Of a stretch of DNA of 64,000 nucleotides, positions 36,197 through 44,937 are shown piece by piece. The stretch is from Aeromonas diversa CDC 2478-85 (GTDB lineage: Bacteria; Pseudomonadota; Gammaproteobacteria; Enterobacterales; Aeromonadaceae). Where the stretch lies: assembly GCF_000819805.1 (NCBI RefSeq), contig NZ_CDCE01000037.1, positions 248,001-312,000 of the forward strand, read 5' to 3'. A program made the translations under genes and the position numbers. Every line of letters begins with the position of its first letter. The stretch's first letter is position 1. A model generated the notes under the pieces. That model saw only the letters and a program-made list of their open reading frames with translations. It did no database searches and was not told the DNA's origin.

Positions 36197-36694
36197 ATGC
36201 CGCTGGCCGTGACCCGTGATGGGTTGTTGGCTGACTTTGACAAGGCCAGTATCCGGCTGTCGGGGTTGGTCGATGGGATCTCTGCTCCCCGGGCTCGCCT
36301 CGGCCCACTCGGGGAGAGCCCATGCGATCGGCTCTCTTATTTGCTGGGATGGGGGGCCTTGCTGCTCTCCTGGGAGGCGACCGAGTGTGCCGGTGGCGTG
36401 GCCGTGATGCCGGCTCCGGGTTTTCGGTGGAATGAGCTGGGGCGGCTCAATCGGTCGTTTTATGAGGGCCGGGCGGCCGCAGATTATGTCGAGCTCAGAG
36501 GCCAATGGAAGGCGCAGGTTGCCACCCTTCGCGGCTGGATCCTGGAGAGCAGCGAAGAGGTCTTGTTTATGCGCCACCAGAGGGTGTGGTGCGGTGACAA
36601 GTGGCCGCTGGCCAAGTGGTTGCAAGTCAATACAATCGCCCCATATCGGCGCATCGCCACCGAGCTGGGGCGATGGACCAAAGAGTGGGGGTGA
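36197..36694 (+). CDS. ClbS/DfsB family four-helix-bundle protein
   Basis: A 165-residue soluble protein. Segments SYLLGWGALLLSWEATE, PAPGFRWNELGRLNRSFYE, WPLAKWLQVNTIAPYRRI and the ending RWTKEW match the DUF1706/ClbS/DfsB family, a DinB-like four-helix bundle. ClbS protects colibactin producers by opening the electrophilic cyclopropane of colibactin; most homologues have no assigned substrate. AAGGAG stands six bases before the ATG at 36197. No colibactin-like cluster is present, so self-resistance is not implied here. A terminator follows at once. Confidence 0.88.
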   Translation: MPLAVTRDGLLADFDKASIRLSGLVDGISAPRARLGPLGESPCDRLSYLLGWGALLLSWEATECAGGVAVMPAPGFRWNELGRLNRSFYEGRAAADYVELRGQWKAQVATLRGWILESSEEVLFMRHQRVWCGDKWPLAKWLQVNTIAPYRRIATELGRWTKEWG

Positions 36695-36702
36695 TAAAAA
36701 AA

Positions 36703-36726
36703 GAAGGCCGCATCTGCGGCCTTTTT
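36703..36726. terminator. Terminator between clbS-like gene and tyrP
   Basis: AAGGCCGCA and TGCGGCCTT with T-runs on both strands (AAAAAAG before, TTTTT after) serve the convergent clbS-like gene and tyrP. Confidence 0.9.
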
Positions 36727-36734
36727 CTATCCGA

Positions 36735-37928
36735 TCACAAGGTGGGGAGCAGGCCCGCCGAGACGCCTATCTGCACCACGACGATAAGACTCCCCAGGGT
36801 GGCGGCGCCGGCCAAGGCCAAGGTGCCGCCGGGGGCGCGGTAACTCCCCTGCTCGGGCACCTTGCGCGCCTGCCACACCAGCGCCACCGGCAGCAGCACG
36901 GCGAGCACGGCCAGCGCGATGGCGGCGTAGCCCAGAGCCATGATGAAGCCCTGCGGGAAGTAGAGGGCAAACAGCAGGGGCGGCACGAAGGTGATGAGGC
37001 CGGTCTGGGCCCGACCCACGGCACTCTCCTTGCGATCCAGCGCCTTGGCCATGAAATCGAACAGACCGAGAGTCACCCCGAGGAAGGAAGTGGCGAGCGC
37101 CAGATCCGCAAACAGGTGCATGGCCTGGCTGAAGGCGCCCCAGTCGATCACCTGGCCGACGCTGGCGAGCAGGCCATCCAGGGCGCCGCCGCTGGCGAGC
37201 AGGCTCTGCTGGCCGAGCAGACCGAGGATGGCCACCTGCCACAGCACGTAGAGGATGAGCGGCAGGGCCGAGCCCCATACAAACACCCGGCGCAGCTGGC
37301 GCGGATCGCGACCGAGATAGAGCATCACGCTCGGAATGGAGCCGTGGAACCCGAACGAGGTGAAGATGACCGGCAGGCCCGCCAGCAGGAGTCCCTGCTC
37401 GAGCGGCATGGCCAACAGGTGCTGCCCCTCGGTGCGCGGCAGCAGCATGGCCAGCACCGCCACCATGATCACCAGCTTGGTGGCGAACATCAGGCGATTG
37501 ATGTAATCGACCGAGCGGGTGCCGACGCAGACCAGGCCGCCAAAGAGCAGGGTGAAGATCCAGGCCGCGCGCTCCTGGCTTAAGGCGAAACCCTCATCCT
37601 GTACTGCCTGGGCGAGCAGGCTGCTGCCGCCGCTGATGTAGGCCGCGGCCAGTGAGTAAAACAGCATTAGCATGCAGAAGGCGGCGATGCGCTTGCCCCA
37701 GGGGCCGAGCAGATGATCCGCCAGCTGATGCAAATGGGTGTGGCCCGTGGTGAGGCTTGCCTCGACCTGCAGCATGGCGGTGTAGGCCATCAGGGCCCAC
37801 AGGATCACCATGAGCAGCAAGGTGGCAGGGCCGCCGAGGGAAGAGGCCGCCAGCGGCAGAGCCAGCATGCCGGCGCCTATGGTGGTGCCGGCGATGAGCA
37901 GGGTACAACCGAGTGTTCTGGATCGCAT
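36735..37928 (-). CDS. tyrP: Tyrosine/aromatic amino acid permease TyrP (HAAAP family)
   Basis: A 397-residue permease with about eleven helices that takes up tyrosine by proton symport. The start MRSRTLGCTLLIAGTTIGAGMLALPLAA and the segments AAYISGGSSLLAQ, PVIFTSFGFHGSIPSV, HLFADLALATSFLGVTLGLF and GFIMALGYAAIALAVLA align well with E. coli TyrP and less with Mtr or TnaB, so tyrosine is the likely substrate. I chose the ATG at 37928 because the hydrophobic domain begins there. A TyrR-type box lies 12 bases upstream. Confidence 0.93.
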   Translation of the reverse strand: MRSRTLGCTLLIAGTTIGAGMLALPLAASSLGGPATLLLMVILWALMAYTAMLQVEASLTTGHTHLHQLADHLLGPWGKRIAAFCMLMLFYSLAAAYISGGSSLLAQAVQDEGFALSQERAAWIFTLLFGGLVCVGTRSVDYINRLMFATKLVIMVAVLAMLLPRTEGQHLLAMPLEQGLLLAGLPVIFTSFGFHGSIPSVMLYLGRDPRQLRRVFVWGSALPLILYVLWQVAILGLLGQQSLLASGGALDGLLASVGQVIDWGAFSQAMHLFADLALATSFLGVTLGLFDFMAKALDRKESAVGRAQTGLITFVPPLLFALYFPQGFIMALGYAAIALAVLAVLLPVALVWQARKVPEQGSYRAPGGTLALAGAATLGSLIVVVQIGVSAGLLPTL

Positions 37929-37939
37929 GAATTCGTTTC

Positions 37940-37957
37940 CGTAAATATTTTTATACA
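37940..37957 (-). promoter_or_regulatory. TyrR box of tyrP
   Basis: On the minus strand TGTATAAAAATATTTACG matches TGTAAA-N6-TTTACA at 10 of 12 fixed positions. It lies between promoter and start codon region, where TyrR with tyrosine would repress tyrP. Confidence 0.65.
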
Positions 37958-38139
37958 CAAAAATAGGGATGGAATGGATGCCGCCACCAGCCTCAGGCTG
38001 GTGGCTAGAGATATCGGTTGTCGAGAAGAAGCGACATAGCATAACCCGCTGTAAGAGAGGGTTGCCACTGTAAACAAGGGAGAGGGGCCCTGGCAAGCAA
38101 AAAGGGACTGTTCGTCCACTTTTGTGGCCAGGGTGTGGA

Positions 38140-38170
38140 AAGAAAAGATGACGCCGGTGCGGCCGGCGTC
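38140..38170 (-). terminator. Terminator of cra
   Basis: On the minus strand GACGCCGG, a five-base loop and CCGGCGTC are followed by ATCTTTTCTTTC, immediately after the cra stop. Confidence 0.85.
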
Positions 38171-38174
38171 CGGA

Positions 38175-39155
38175 TCAGCGCCGGTGCAGGCTGCGACCGA
38201 TGGCGTGCACGCCGCAAGGGTAGTGGCCTCCGATGGAGGCGATGGCCAGCTGCAACGCCTTGGCGGCGATCTCGTCGTGGCGTTGGGGCAGGGAGTGGAT
38301 GGCACAGGGTAAGAAATCGAGCAGGCGATCGTCGCCGAAGGTGGCCATGGCGAGGCTGCTCATCTCGACCTCCTGCTCCAGCAGGTAGTCGAGCACCCCC
38401 TCCATCAGTATGTAGGAGGTGGTAATGAGGGCCGCCGGCAGGGCGCCGCGCTGCTCGTGCAGCTGCTTGATCAGGCGATAGCCCTCGCGCCGATCGAAGT
38501 GGGCGCCGGCACACTCCCAGACTTGGGCACCATGCCCCTCGAGCGCCTGCACGAAGCCCTCGCGGCGCTCCTCGCTGATGGTGAGCCCCGGCATGGCGGT
38601 AATGAGGGCGATGCTCGGCAGGGTTGGGGAAAGCAGGGAGCGGGTCAGCTCCTCGCATGCCTTGCGGTTCTCGCTGGCCACCGACACGAAATGAGCCGGG
38701 TCGAGCACCCGATCGATGGCGATGATGCGGGCTCCCTCGCGCTGGCGCTCGCGATACCAGGGGTCGTCCGGCGGCAGGCAGCTGGCCACCAGCAGGGCGT
38801 CCACATGGCGCGCCAGCAGCATCTGGGCCAGCTCACGTTCGGTCTGTGGCTCGTCTTCCGAGCAGACGATGAGCAGCTGATACCCCTCGGCACGGGCCCC
38901 TTGCTCGAGACGCTTGGCCAGTTTGGCGTAGCTGGCATTCTCCAGATCCGGCAGGATGAAGCCGAGGGTCTTGGTCTGCCCGCCGCGCAGGGAGGCGGCC
39001 CGGCTGTCGGGCTGGTAGTGGTGGGCCTGCACCACGGCCATCACCTTGTCGCGGGTAGCCTGGCTGATGCGGTACTGCTCGGCCTTGCCGTTGATCACAT
39101 AGCTGGCCGTGGTGCGGGATACCCCCGCCAGTGCGGCAATCTCTTCGAGCTTCAT
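38175..39155 (-). CDS. cra: Catabolite repressor/activator Cra (FruR)
   Basis: A LacI-family regulator of 326 residues. The N-terminal helix-turn-helix MKLEEIAALAGVSRTTASYV and hinge region are nearly those of E. coli Cra; GYQLLIVCSEDEPQTERE and ATFGDDRLLDFLPCAIHSLPQRHDE support the assignment. Cra binds fructose 1-phosphate, the product of the FruBA PTS, and then leaves its sites. The ATG at 39155 follows GAGGAG. The gene is divergent from fruBKA, and three Cra-like operators lie in between, so it is a local regulator as in Pseudomonas and Vibrio; a global role cannot be judged from this window. Confidence 0.95.
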   Translation of the reverse strand: MKLEEIAALAGVSRTTASYVINGKAEQYRISQATRDKVMAVVQAHHYQPDSRAASLRGGQTKTLGFILPDLENASYAKLAKRLEQGARAEGYQLLIVCSEDEPQTERELAQMLLARHVDALLVASCLPPDDPWYRERQREGARIIAIDRVLDPAHFVSVASENRKACEELTRSLLSPTLPSIALITAMPGLTISEERREGFVQALEGHGAQVWECAGAHFDRREGYRLIKQLHEQRGALPAALITTSYILMEGVLDYLLEQEVEMSSLAMATFGDDRLLDFLPCAIHSLPQRHDEIAAKALQLAIASIGGHYPCGVHAIGRSLHRR

Positions 39156-39244
39156 TGTCTCCTCACTCGGCTCCACGTCCCCGTAAATTTGTGCGCCCGA
39201 TCATACCATTGGAATGTTGCCGCTGGCGTGGGCTTGATCAAATC

Positions 39245-39260
39245 GCTGAAACGATTCAGT
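39245..39260. promoter_or_regulatory. Cra operator 1 (cra-fruB region)
   Basis: GCTGAAACGATTCAGT is nearly identical to the Cra consensus GCTGAAACGATTCAGC. It lies 90 bases before the cra start and could mediate autoregulation. Confidence 0.88.
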
Positions 39261-39271
39261 CTTGAGTGTAA

Positions 39272-39286
39272 GTGAAACGATTCAGC
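39272..39286. promoter_or_regulatory. Cra operator 2 (cra-fruB region)
   Basis: GTGAAACGATTCAGC matches the Cra consensus. Its centre is 26-27 bases from operator 1, so dimers or tetramers could bind side by side. Confidence 0.88.
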
Positions 39287-39373
39287 TTGTCAGCGTTCAG
39301 TATCAGAATCGATGGTGACGCCAGAAGACGAAGGGCAGGGGCGATGATATGAGTCCCTCTGCTGACGCAGAAA

Positions 39374-39389
39374 GCTGAAACGTTCCAGC
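39374..39389. promoter_or_regulatory. Cra operator 3 (before fruB)
   Basis: GCTGAAACGTTCCAGC matches the consensus with near-perfect dyad symmetry, 65 bases upstream of fruB. About 103 bases separate it from operator 2, a distance compatible with looping. Confidence 0.87.
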
Positions 39390-39453
39390 CGCTCTTGCCT
39401 GGTGATCTACACTTGGGCGGGCACAACCAGATTGATGATGACGGAGAGTATCT

Positions 39454-40569
39454 ATGTTGACCTTGGCACCTGAACAGATCCTGCTCGGCCAGCGCGCCGC
39501 GAGCAAAGGCGAGGCCATCGCCCTGCTGGCGGGCCGCCTCGAAGCCGCCGGTCTGGTCGAGTCCGGCTACCTGGCCGGCATGCAGGCTCGCGAAGCCCAG
39601 CACGCCACTTACCTCGGCAACGGCATCGCCATTCCCCACGGCACGACCGACACCCGCCACCTGGTGCGCCAGACCGGCGTGCAGGTGGCCCAGTTCCCGG
39701 ACGGGGTGGAGTGGGACGACGGCCAGAAGGCCTATCTGGTGATCGCCATCGCGGCCAAGTCCGACGAGCACCTGGGGATCTTGCGCCAGCTCACCCACGT
39801 GCTGGGGGACGAGGCAGCCGCGCTGCAGCTGCGCGCCACCACCGACGTGGAGGACATCATCCGGGTGCTGAGCGGGCAGGGCGGTGGCACTGAGCCGGGT
39901 TTTGAGACCCTGCAACGCTTCCCTGCCAGCGGCCTCGACGAGCTGCGGCTGGGGGCGGCCGCCCGAGCCAAGTCCGCCGGTTGGCTCGACAGCGCCACCC
40001 TGGCGACCCTGCTGGATGACGTGCCCATGCACCTGGGGCAAGGGTTGTGGCTGGCGCGCACCCGCGCCGCCCAGGCCGGCTGGTTGCTGGCTACCCCCGA
40101 GCAGGCGTTCGAATCGGCCGGCAGTGCAGTCAACGCCCTGCTGCTGCTGTGTGCTAACGGCAGCGGACACGAGGTCCAGTTGACCCGTCTGGTCGAGTTG
40201 GCCGGTGCCGGTCGCCTCGGCGAGCTGGCCCAGGGCGGGCTGGCCCTGCTGCGAGGGGAGGTCGCTCAGGCCGCAGAGAGCGACGGCCACAACGCCACCT
40301 TCACCATCGTCAACCCTCACGGGCTGCACGCCCGTCCCGGCGCCATGCTGGTCAAGGTGGCCAAGGAGTATGAGGCCGACATCCGTGTCGCCAACCTCGA
40401 CGGCAGCGGTGAAGAGGTCAACGCCAAGAGCCTGATGAAGGTGATCGGGCTCGGGGTGAAGTGCGGTCATCGCCTGGCGTTTCGCGCCAGCGGCAGTGAC
40501 GCCGACGCCGCCCTCAAGGGGCTGGGCGAGGCCATCGCCGCCGGCTTGGGTGAAGGGGTCGCCGCATGA
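39454..40569 (+). CDS. fruB: PTS fructose transporter subunit IIA-HPr fusion (FruB)
   Basis: FruB passes phosphate from enzyme I to FruA. The 371-residue protein has an N-terminal fructose-type IIA domain with active His62 ([12 protein letters not shown]), a central linker domain typical of the diphosphoryl transfer protein, and a C-terminal HPr-like FPr domain with active His292 ([13 protein letters not shown]). Length and order match E. coli FruB. Downstream, fruK overlaps its end by four bases (ATGA), so the operon is translationally coupled. Cra sites lie upstream. Confidence 0.98.
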   Translation: MLTLAPEQILLGQRAASKGEAIALLAGRLEAAGLVESGYLAGMQAREAQHATYLGNGIAIPHGTTDTRHLVRQTGVQVAQFPDGVEWDDGQKAYLVIAIAAKSDEHLGILRQLTHVLGDEAAALQLRATTDVEDIIRVLSGQGGGTEPGFETLQRFPASGLDELRLGAAARAKSAGWLDSATLATLLDDVPMHLGQGLWLARTRAAQAGWLLATPEQAFESAGSAVNALLLLCANGSGHEVQLTRLVELAGAGRLGELAQGGLALLRGEVAQAAESDGHNATFTIVNPHGLHARPGAMLVKVAKEYEADIRVANLDGSGEEVNAKSLMKVIGLGVKCGHRLAFRASGSDADAALKGLGEAIAAGLGEGVAA

Positions 40570-41516
40570 AGATCGCTACCATCACCCTCAACCCCGCCCT
40601 CGACCTCACCGCCCGTCTCGGCGAGCTGGTAGCCGGGGAGGTGAACATGGTGGAGCAGGCCTCCCTGCGCGCCGCCGGCAAGGGGATCAATGTGGCCATG
40701 GTGCTCAAGGATCTCGGCTGCGACGTGACCGTCACCGGCTGGCTGGGGGAGGGCAACCAGGCGCCCTTCGTCGAACTGTTTGGTCGCAAGGGGCTCACCG
40801 ACGTCTTCGTACGGGTACACGGTGAGACTCGCATCAACGTCAAGGTCGCCGAGCTTTCCGGGCGCGTGACCGATCTCAACCTGCCGGGACTGAGTGTGGA
40901 TGAAGAGGCCCGCGAGGCGCTGCTGGTTACCCTCGACCGGCTCTGCCTCGATCACGACTGGTTCGTGCTGGCCGGCAGCCTGCCCAAGGGGATCGAGCCC
41001 GAATTTGCGCGCGATCTCATCGTGCGTCTCAAGGCGCGCGGCAAGCAGGTGATCTTCGACTGCAGCGGCGCCGCCCTGCGTGCCGGTCTGGACGGGGCCC
41101 CGACCTTGGTCAAACCCAATCGTGAGGAGCTCGGCCAGTGGGCCGGGCGTCCCATCGAAAGTGACGCGGATCAGCAGGCCTGCGCCACCACCCTGCTGGC
41201 GCGCGGGGTCGGTCAGGTGGTCGTCTCCGACGGCAGCCGTGGCCTGCTCTGGTTCAGTCAGGAAGGGGTGCTGCGCGCGGTGCCGCCGCGCATGCAGGTG
41301 GTGAGCACGGTCGGTGCCGGTGACTCCCTGGTCGCGGGTCTGGTCTATGGGCTGGCCACCGGATTACCCAAGGAGGAGACGGTGCGCCTTGCCACCGCCG
41401 CCTCGGCCCTGGCGGTGAGCCAGGTCGCGGTTGGATTTGCCGGGCGCGAGCAGCTCGCGCCCCTGATGGAACGTGTGGTGATCACACAATTGATGACTCA
41501 AGGAGATGCCCAATGA
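40566..41516 (+). CDS. fruK: 1-phosphofructokinase FruK
   Basis: FruK phosphorylates fructose 1-phosphate to fructose 1,6-bisphosphate. The 316-residue PfkB-family protein has TLNPALDLTARLGELVAGEV at the start, AAGKGINVAMVLKDLG (substrate and GKGxN motif), and the C-terminal anion-hole/catalytic motif VGAGDSLVAGLVYGLA. It removes the inducer fructose 1-phosphate that releases Cra, closing the feedback loop. Both ends overlap neighbours by four bases. Confidence 0.97.
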   Translation: MKIATITLNPALDLTARLGELVAGEVNMVEQASLRAAGKGINVAMVLKDLGCDVTVTGWLGEGNQAPFVELFGRKGLTDVFVRVHGETRINVKVAELSGRVTDLNLPGLSVDEEAREALLVTLDRLCLDHDWFVLAGSLPKGIEPEFARDLIVRLKARGKQVIFDCSGAALRAGLDGAPTLVKPNREELGQWAGRPIESDADQQACATTLLARGVGQVVVSDGSRGLLWFSQEGVLRAVPPRMQVVSTVGAGDSLVAGLVYGLATGLPKEETVRLATAASALAVSQVAVGFAGREQLAPLMERVVITQLMTQGDAQ

Positions 41517-43231
41517 AAGCACTCATAGTGACGGCCTGCCCGGCGGGCATCGCCACCGGTTTTCTCGCCGCACGCCGCCTCGAACAGGCGGCCAAGGCAC
41601 TGGATTGGGAGGTCAAGGCCGAGGCCCGCGGCCATGCCCAGGTGGTGACTGACGCCGACGTGGCGGCCGCCGAGCTGGTGGTGGTCGCCGCCAGTAGCGA
41701 CATCGACCTGGCCCGTTTTGACGGCAAGCGCCTCTATCGGGGCGAGCTGGAGCAGGCCATCCAGGCGCCGGAGGCGCTGCTGCGCGCCGCCGCCGAGCAG
41801 GCCAAGCCCTATGCCCATGTGGCCAGCACACCTGCGTCCACCGGCAAGGCCGGCAAGCGCATCGTGGCGGTCACCGCCTGCCCGACCGGGGTGGCGCACA
41901 CCTTCATGTCGGCCGAGGCGCTGGAGAACACCGCGCCCCAGCTGGGTTACGGGATCCGTGTCGAGACCCAGGGCTCGGTCGGTGCACAAAATGCCCTGAC
42001 CGCCGAGGAGATCGCCACCGCCGACCTGGTGCTGCTGGCCACCGACATCGAGGTGGACATGGCACGCTTTGACGGCAAGCCGGTCTATCGCACCAGCACC
42101 GGCGCCGCGCTCAAGAAGACCCGCGCCGAGATCGAGCGTGCCTGGAGCGAGGCCAAGGTCTATCGCCACAGCGGCGCCCAGAGCGAGGTCAAGAAGGCCG
42201 AGAAGGCCGGCCCCTACAAGCACCTGCTGACCGGCGTCTCCTTCATGCTGCCCATGGTAGTGGCGGGCGGCCTCATCATCGCCCTGTCGTTCGTGTTCGG
42301 CATCGAGGCGTTCAAGGTGGAAGGCACCCTGGCGGCGGCCCTGATGAAGATCGGCGGCGCCTCGGCCTTTGCCCTGATGATCCCGGTGCTGGCCGGTTAC
42401 ATCGCCTACTCCATCGCCGACCGCCCGGGTCTGGCCCCGGGCATGATAGGTGGCATGCTGGCCAGCTCGCTCGGCGCCGGCTTCCTCGGCGGCATAGTCG
42501 CGGGTTTCCTCGCCGGTTACAGCGCCAAGTACTTGAGTGACAAGGTGCGTCTGCCGGTGACCCTGGAGGCGCTCAAGCCCATCCTGATCATTCCGCTGGT
42601 GGCGAGCCTGTTCACGGGCCTGGTGATGATCTACGTGGTGGGCGGCCCGGTGGCAGGCATCATGAACACCATGACCGCCTTCCTCAACAACATGGGCTCG
42701 GCCAACGCCGTGCTGCTCGGGGTGATCATCGGCGCCATGATGTGCTTTGACATGGGTGGCCCTGTCAACAAGGCGGCCTACGCCTTCGGGGTTGGCCTGT
42801 TGGCCTCCAAGACCTACGCCCCCATGGCGGCGGTGATGGCCGCCGGCATGGTACCGGCGCTGGGAATGGGTATCGCCACCTTCCTGGCAAGCAAGAAGTT
42901 CATCAAGGCGGAGCAGGAAGCGGGCAAGGCCTCCTTCGTGCTGGGTCTGTGCTTCATCTCCGAGGGGGCCATCCCGTTCGCCGCCAAGGATCCGATGCGT
43001 GTCATCCCGGCCTGCATGGCGGGTGGTGCCCTGACCGGGGCCCTCTCCATGCTGTTCGGCTGTGAACTGATGGCGCCCCACGGCGGCCTGTTCGTACTCT
43101 TCATCCCGAACGCCATCAGTAACGTCATGATGTACATTGGGGCGATTGCGGCGGGGTCGCTGCTGACCGGCGCGGCCTACGCCATCCTCAAGCGCACCGA
43201 GCAGCCGGCGGCCAACCTCGCCACCGCCTGA
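41513..43231 (+). CDS. fruA: PTS fructose transporter subunit IIB'BC (FruA)
   Basis: The membrane permease that imports fructose as fructose 1-phosphate. The 572-residue protein has two N-terminal IIB-like domains, with VTACPAGIATGFLAARRLE at 6-24 and VTACPTGVAHTFMSAEALE at about 120-138, then an eight- to ten-helix IIC domain starting near KHLLTGVSFMLPMVVAGG and including the substrate motif GLCFISEGAIPFAAKDP. Cys123 in the second IIB is the expected phosphorylated residue. In E. coli the first domain lacks a cysteine, but here Cys9 is present. A strong terminator follows. Confidence 0.97.
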   Translation: MKALIVTACPAGIATGFLAARRLEQAAKALDWEVKAEARGHAQVVTDADVAAAELVVVAASSDIDLARFDGKRLYRGELEQAIQAPEALLRAAAEQAKPYAHVASTPASTGKAGKRIVAVTACPTGVAHTFMSAEALENTAPQLGYGIRVETQGSVGAQNALTAEEIATADLVLLATDIEVDMARFDGKPVYRTSTGAALKKTRAEIERAWSEAKVYRHSGAQSEVKKAEKAGPYKHLLTGVSFMLPMVVAGGLIIALSFVFGIEAFKVEGTLAAALMKIGGASAFALMIPVLAGYIAYSIADRPGLAPGMIGGMLASSLGAGFLGGIVAGFLAGYSAKYLSDKVRLPVTLEALKPILIIPLVASLFTGLVMIYVVGGPVAGIMNTMTAFLNNMGSANAVLLGVIIGAMMCFDMGGPVNKAAYAFGVGLLASKTYAPMAAVMAAGMVPALGMGIATFLASKKFIKAEQEAGKASFVLGLCFISEGAIPFAAKDPMRVIPACMAGGALTGALSMLFGCELMAPHGGLFVLFIPNAISNVMMYIGAIAAGSLLTGAAYAILKRTEQPAANLATA

Positions 43232-43245
43232 ACCCGGTAAGATGA

Positions 43246-43272
43246 AAAGCGGCCCCGGGGCCGCTTTTTTCT
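43246..43272 (+). terminator. Terminator after fruA
   Basis: AAAAGCGGCCCC and GGGGCCGCTTTT form a 12-base stem with almost no loop, followed by T-rich sequence. Confidence 0.93.
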
Positions 43273-43304
43273 TTGCCATCGCTCACAGGCGTTAGGCAAC
43301 GAGG

Positions 43305-43559
43305 CTAGAAATCCCATCCGTCCGCAGGCGAGGAGCCCTCCTGCGCTGGCTCCTGCGTCTTGCGTCTGGCCGCCTCGACCCGTGCCTTGCGTCCCCGGCA
43401 CAGGCGCATCACCTCCTGCTGCTCGGCCGCCGTCATCATCTGCCAGTTAAAACGCTCTTCACGGCTGCGATAGCAGCCCTTGCAGTAGCCGCGATTATTG
43501 GCCTCGCATACCCCGATACAGGGGCTCTGCAGAGGAAAAAACTCGAGCTGCTCCATCAT
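43305..43559 (-). CDS. DUF1289 family protein (YdhL-like)
   Basis: An 84-residue protein with the DUF1289 signature PCIGVCEANNRGYCKGCYRS, in which four cysteines probably bind a metal or Fe-S centre. The segment RFNWQMMTAAEQQEVMRLC is typical of the family. The biochemical function is not known. Two adjacent ATGs (43559, 43556) are possible starts. It is convergent with fruA and divergent from mltA. Confidence 0.88.
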   Translation of the reverse strand: MMEQLEFFPLQSPCIGVCEANNRGYCKGCYRSREERFNWQMMTAAEQQEVMRLCRGRKARVEAARRKTQEPAQEGSSPADGWDF

Positions 43560-43725
43560 GGCCCCCGTCTATTCCTGCTCATGTTATAACCCATGGGGTA
43601 GCGCTTGTAACTTATTGATAACTACCTGCAAAAAAAGGCACCTCACGGCGCTCGGCGGGTTTGCTTTGTCACGCTCTTTTTGGCATCTTCCCGCCCATCG
43701 TGGTGTGGTGTTGAACGAGGACCAA

Positions 43726-44874
43726 ATGAAGAGACGAGCCTGTTGGTGGTTGGCAATCCCCCTGGCACTGGGTGGCTGTGCCGGCTCGGGGGAGGCCCCG
43801 AAAAAACCGCCCAAGTCAGAGAGCTGCTTCGTTGATTGTAATCCGCAAGAGAACCTGGGCCGTCAGTATCTCGACGGGACCTTGCCCGGTGATCTCAATC
43901 ATGTCACTCGGGTGAACAGCAACCGCCCCCACAACTTTCGCATGTTCGGCCCCCAGAGCCAGCTGGTGGTCGATCGCTCCAAGCGCATGGCGAGCCGCTA
44001 CGGGGATCTCTACTACAAGCTCAACCGCTGGATAGCGGGCGGCGGTGATCCCGCCAGGTTGCCGAACTACGGCATCTCGCTGGCCCAGATGGGCGGGGCC
44101 GATCGCCAGGGCAACGTCCTCTTCACCGGTTACTTCTCCCCGGTGCTCGAGGTGCGCCGCCAGAAGGGCGGGGAGTTTAAATACCCCCTCTATGCCATGC
44201 CCAACTGCGGCGGACGTTGCCCGAGCCGGGCCGAGATCCATCAAGGGGTCCTGGCCAATCGCGGACTGGAACTTGGCTACAGCAAGTCGCTCATCGACAA
44301 TTTCCTGATGGACGTGCAGGGCTCGGGCTTTGTGCACTATGGGGAAACGGATCAACTGCAATACCTCGGCTATGCCGGCAAGAACGGCCACTCCTACGTC
44401 AGCATCGGCCGGGTGTTGATCGACCGGGGCGAGGTCCCCAAGGAGAAGATGTCCCTCAAGGCCATCAAGGAGTGGGCGGACAGCAAGTCCGAATCCGAGG
44501 TCAAGGAGCTGGTGGAGAACAACCCCTCCTATGTCTTCTTCCAGCGCCGCCCGACCAACGACGTGATCGGCGCCGCCGGCATTCCGTTGCTCGGCATGGC
44601 GGCGGTGGCGGCCGACAAGCGGCTGCTGCCCATGGGGACGCCGATCCTGGCCGAGGTGCCCTTACTCGACAAGGAAGGTAACTGGACCGGACGCCATGAG
44701 CTGCGCCTGCTCATCGCCCTCGACACAGGCGGGGCGGTCAAGGGCGGCCACCTGGATCTCTACCACGGCATGGGAGAGAAGGCGGGGTTGGATGCGGGCC
44801 ACTACAAGCACTTCGGCCGGGTCTGGAAGCTGGGGCTGCACAGCGGCCCCACCGCCGCCCCCTGGGTCTATTGA
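43726..44874 (+). CDS. mltA: Membrane-bound lytic murein transglycosylase A (MltA)
   Basis: MltA is an outer-membrane lipoprotein that cleaves peptidoglycan glycan strands with formation of 1,6-anhydro ends. From the ATG at 43726, which follows GAGG, the protein has 382 residues with a lipobox ending at Cys18 (ALGGC). The MltA barrel domain includes VLFTGYFSPVLEVRRQ and QGSGFVHYGETDQL; the C-terminal 3D domain includes LIALDTGGAVKGGHLDLYHG with the catalytic aspartate. Length is close to the E. coli enzyme. The upstream frame extension lacks a start signal. Confidence 0.96.
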   Translation: MKRRACWWLAIPLALGGCAGSGEAPKKPPKSESCFVDCNPQENLGRQYLDGTLPGDLNHVTRVNSNRPHNFRMFGPQSQLVVDRSKRMASRYGDLYYKLNRWIAGGGDPARLPNYGISLAQMGGADRQGNVLFTGYFSPVLEVRRQKGGEFKYPLYAMPNCGGRCPSRAEIHQGVLANRGLELGYSKSLIDNFLMDVQGSGFVHYGETDQLQYLGYAGKNGHSYVSIGRVLIDRGEVPKEKMSLKAIKEWADSKSESEVKELVENNPSYVFFQRRPTNDVIGAAGIPLLGMAAVAADKRLLPMGTPILAEVPLLDKEGNWTGRHELRLLIALDTGGAVKGGHLDLYHGMGEKAGLDAGHYKHFGRVWKLGLHSGPTAAPWVY

Positions 44875-44881
44875 TGGTTGC

Positions 44882-44907
44882 AGGCTGCCCTCGGGCAGCC
44901 TTTTTTA
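44882..44907 (+). terminator. Terminator after mltA
   Basis: AGGCTGCCC and GGGCAGCCT form a nine-base stem with two loop bases followed by TTTTT. Confidence 0.92.
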
Positions 44908-44937
44908 TGTCATCCTGAATGCAACGAGGAGGTGGCC

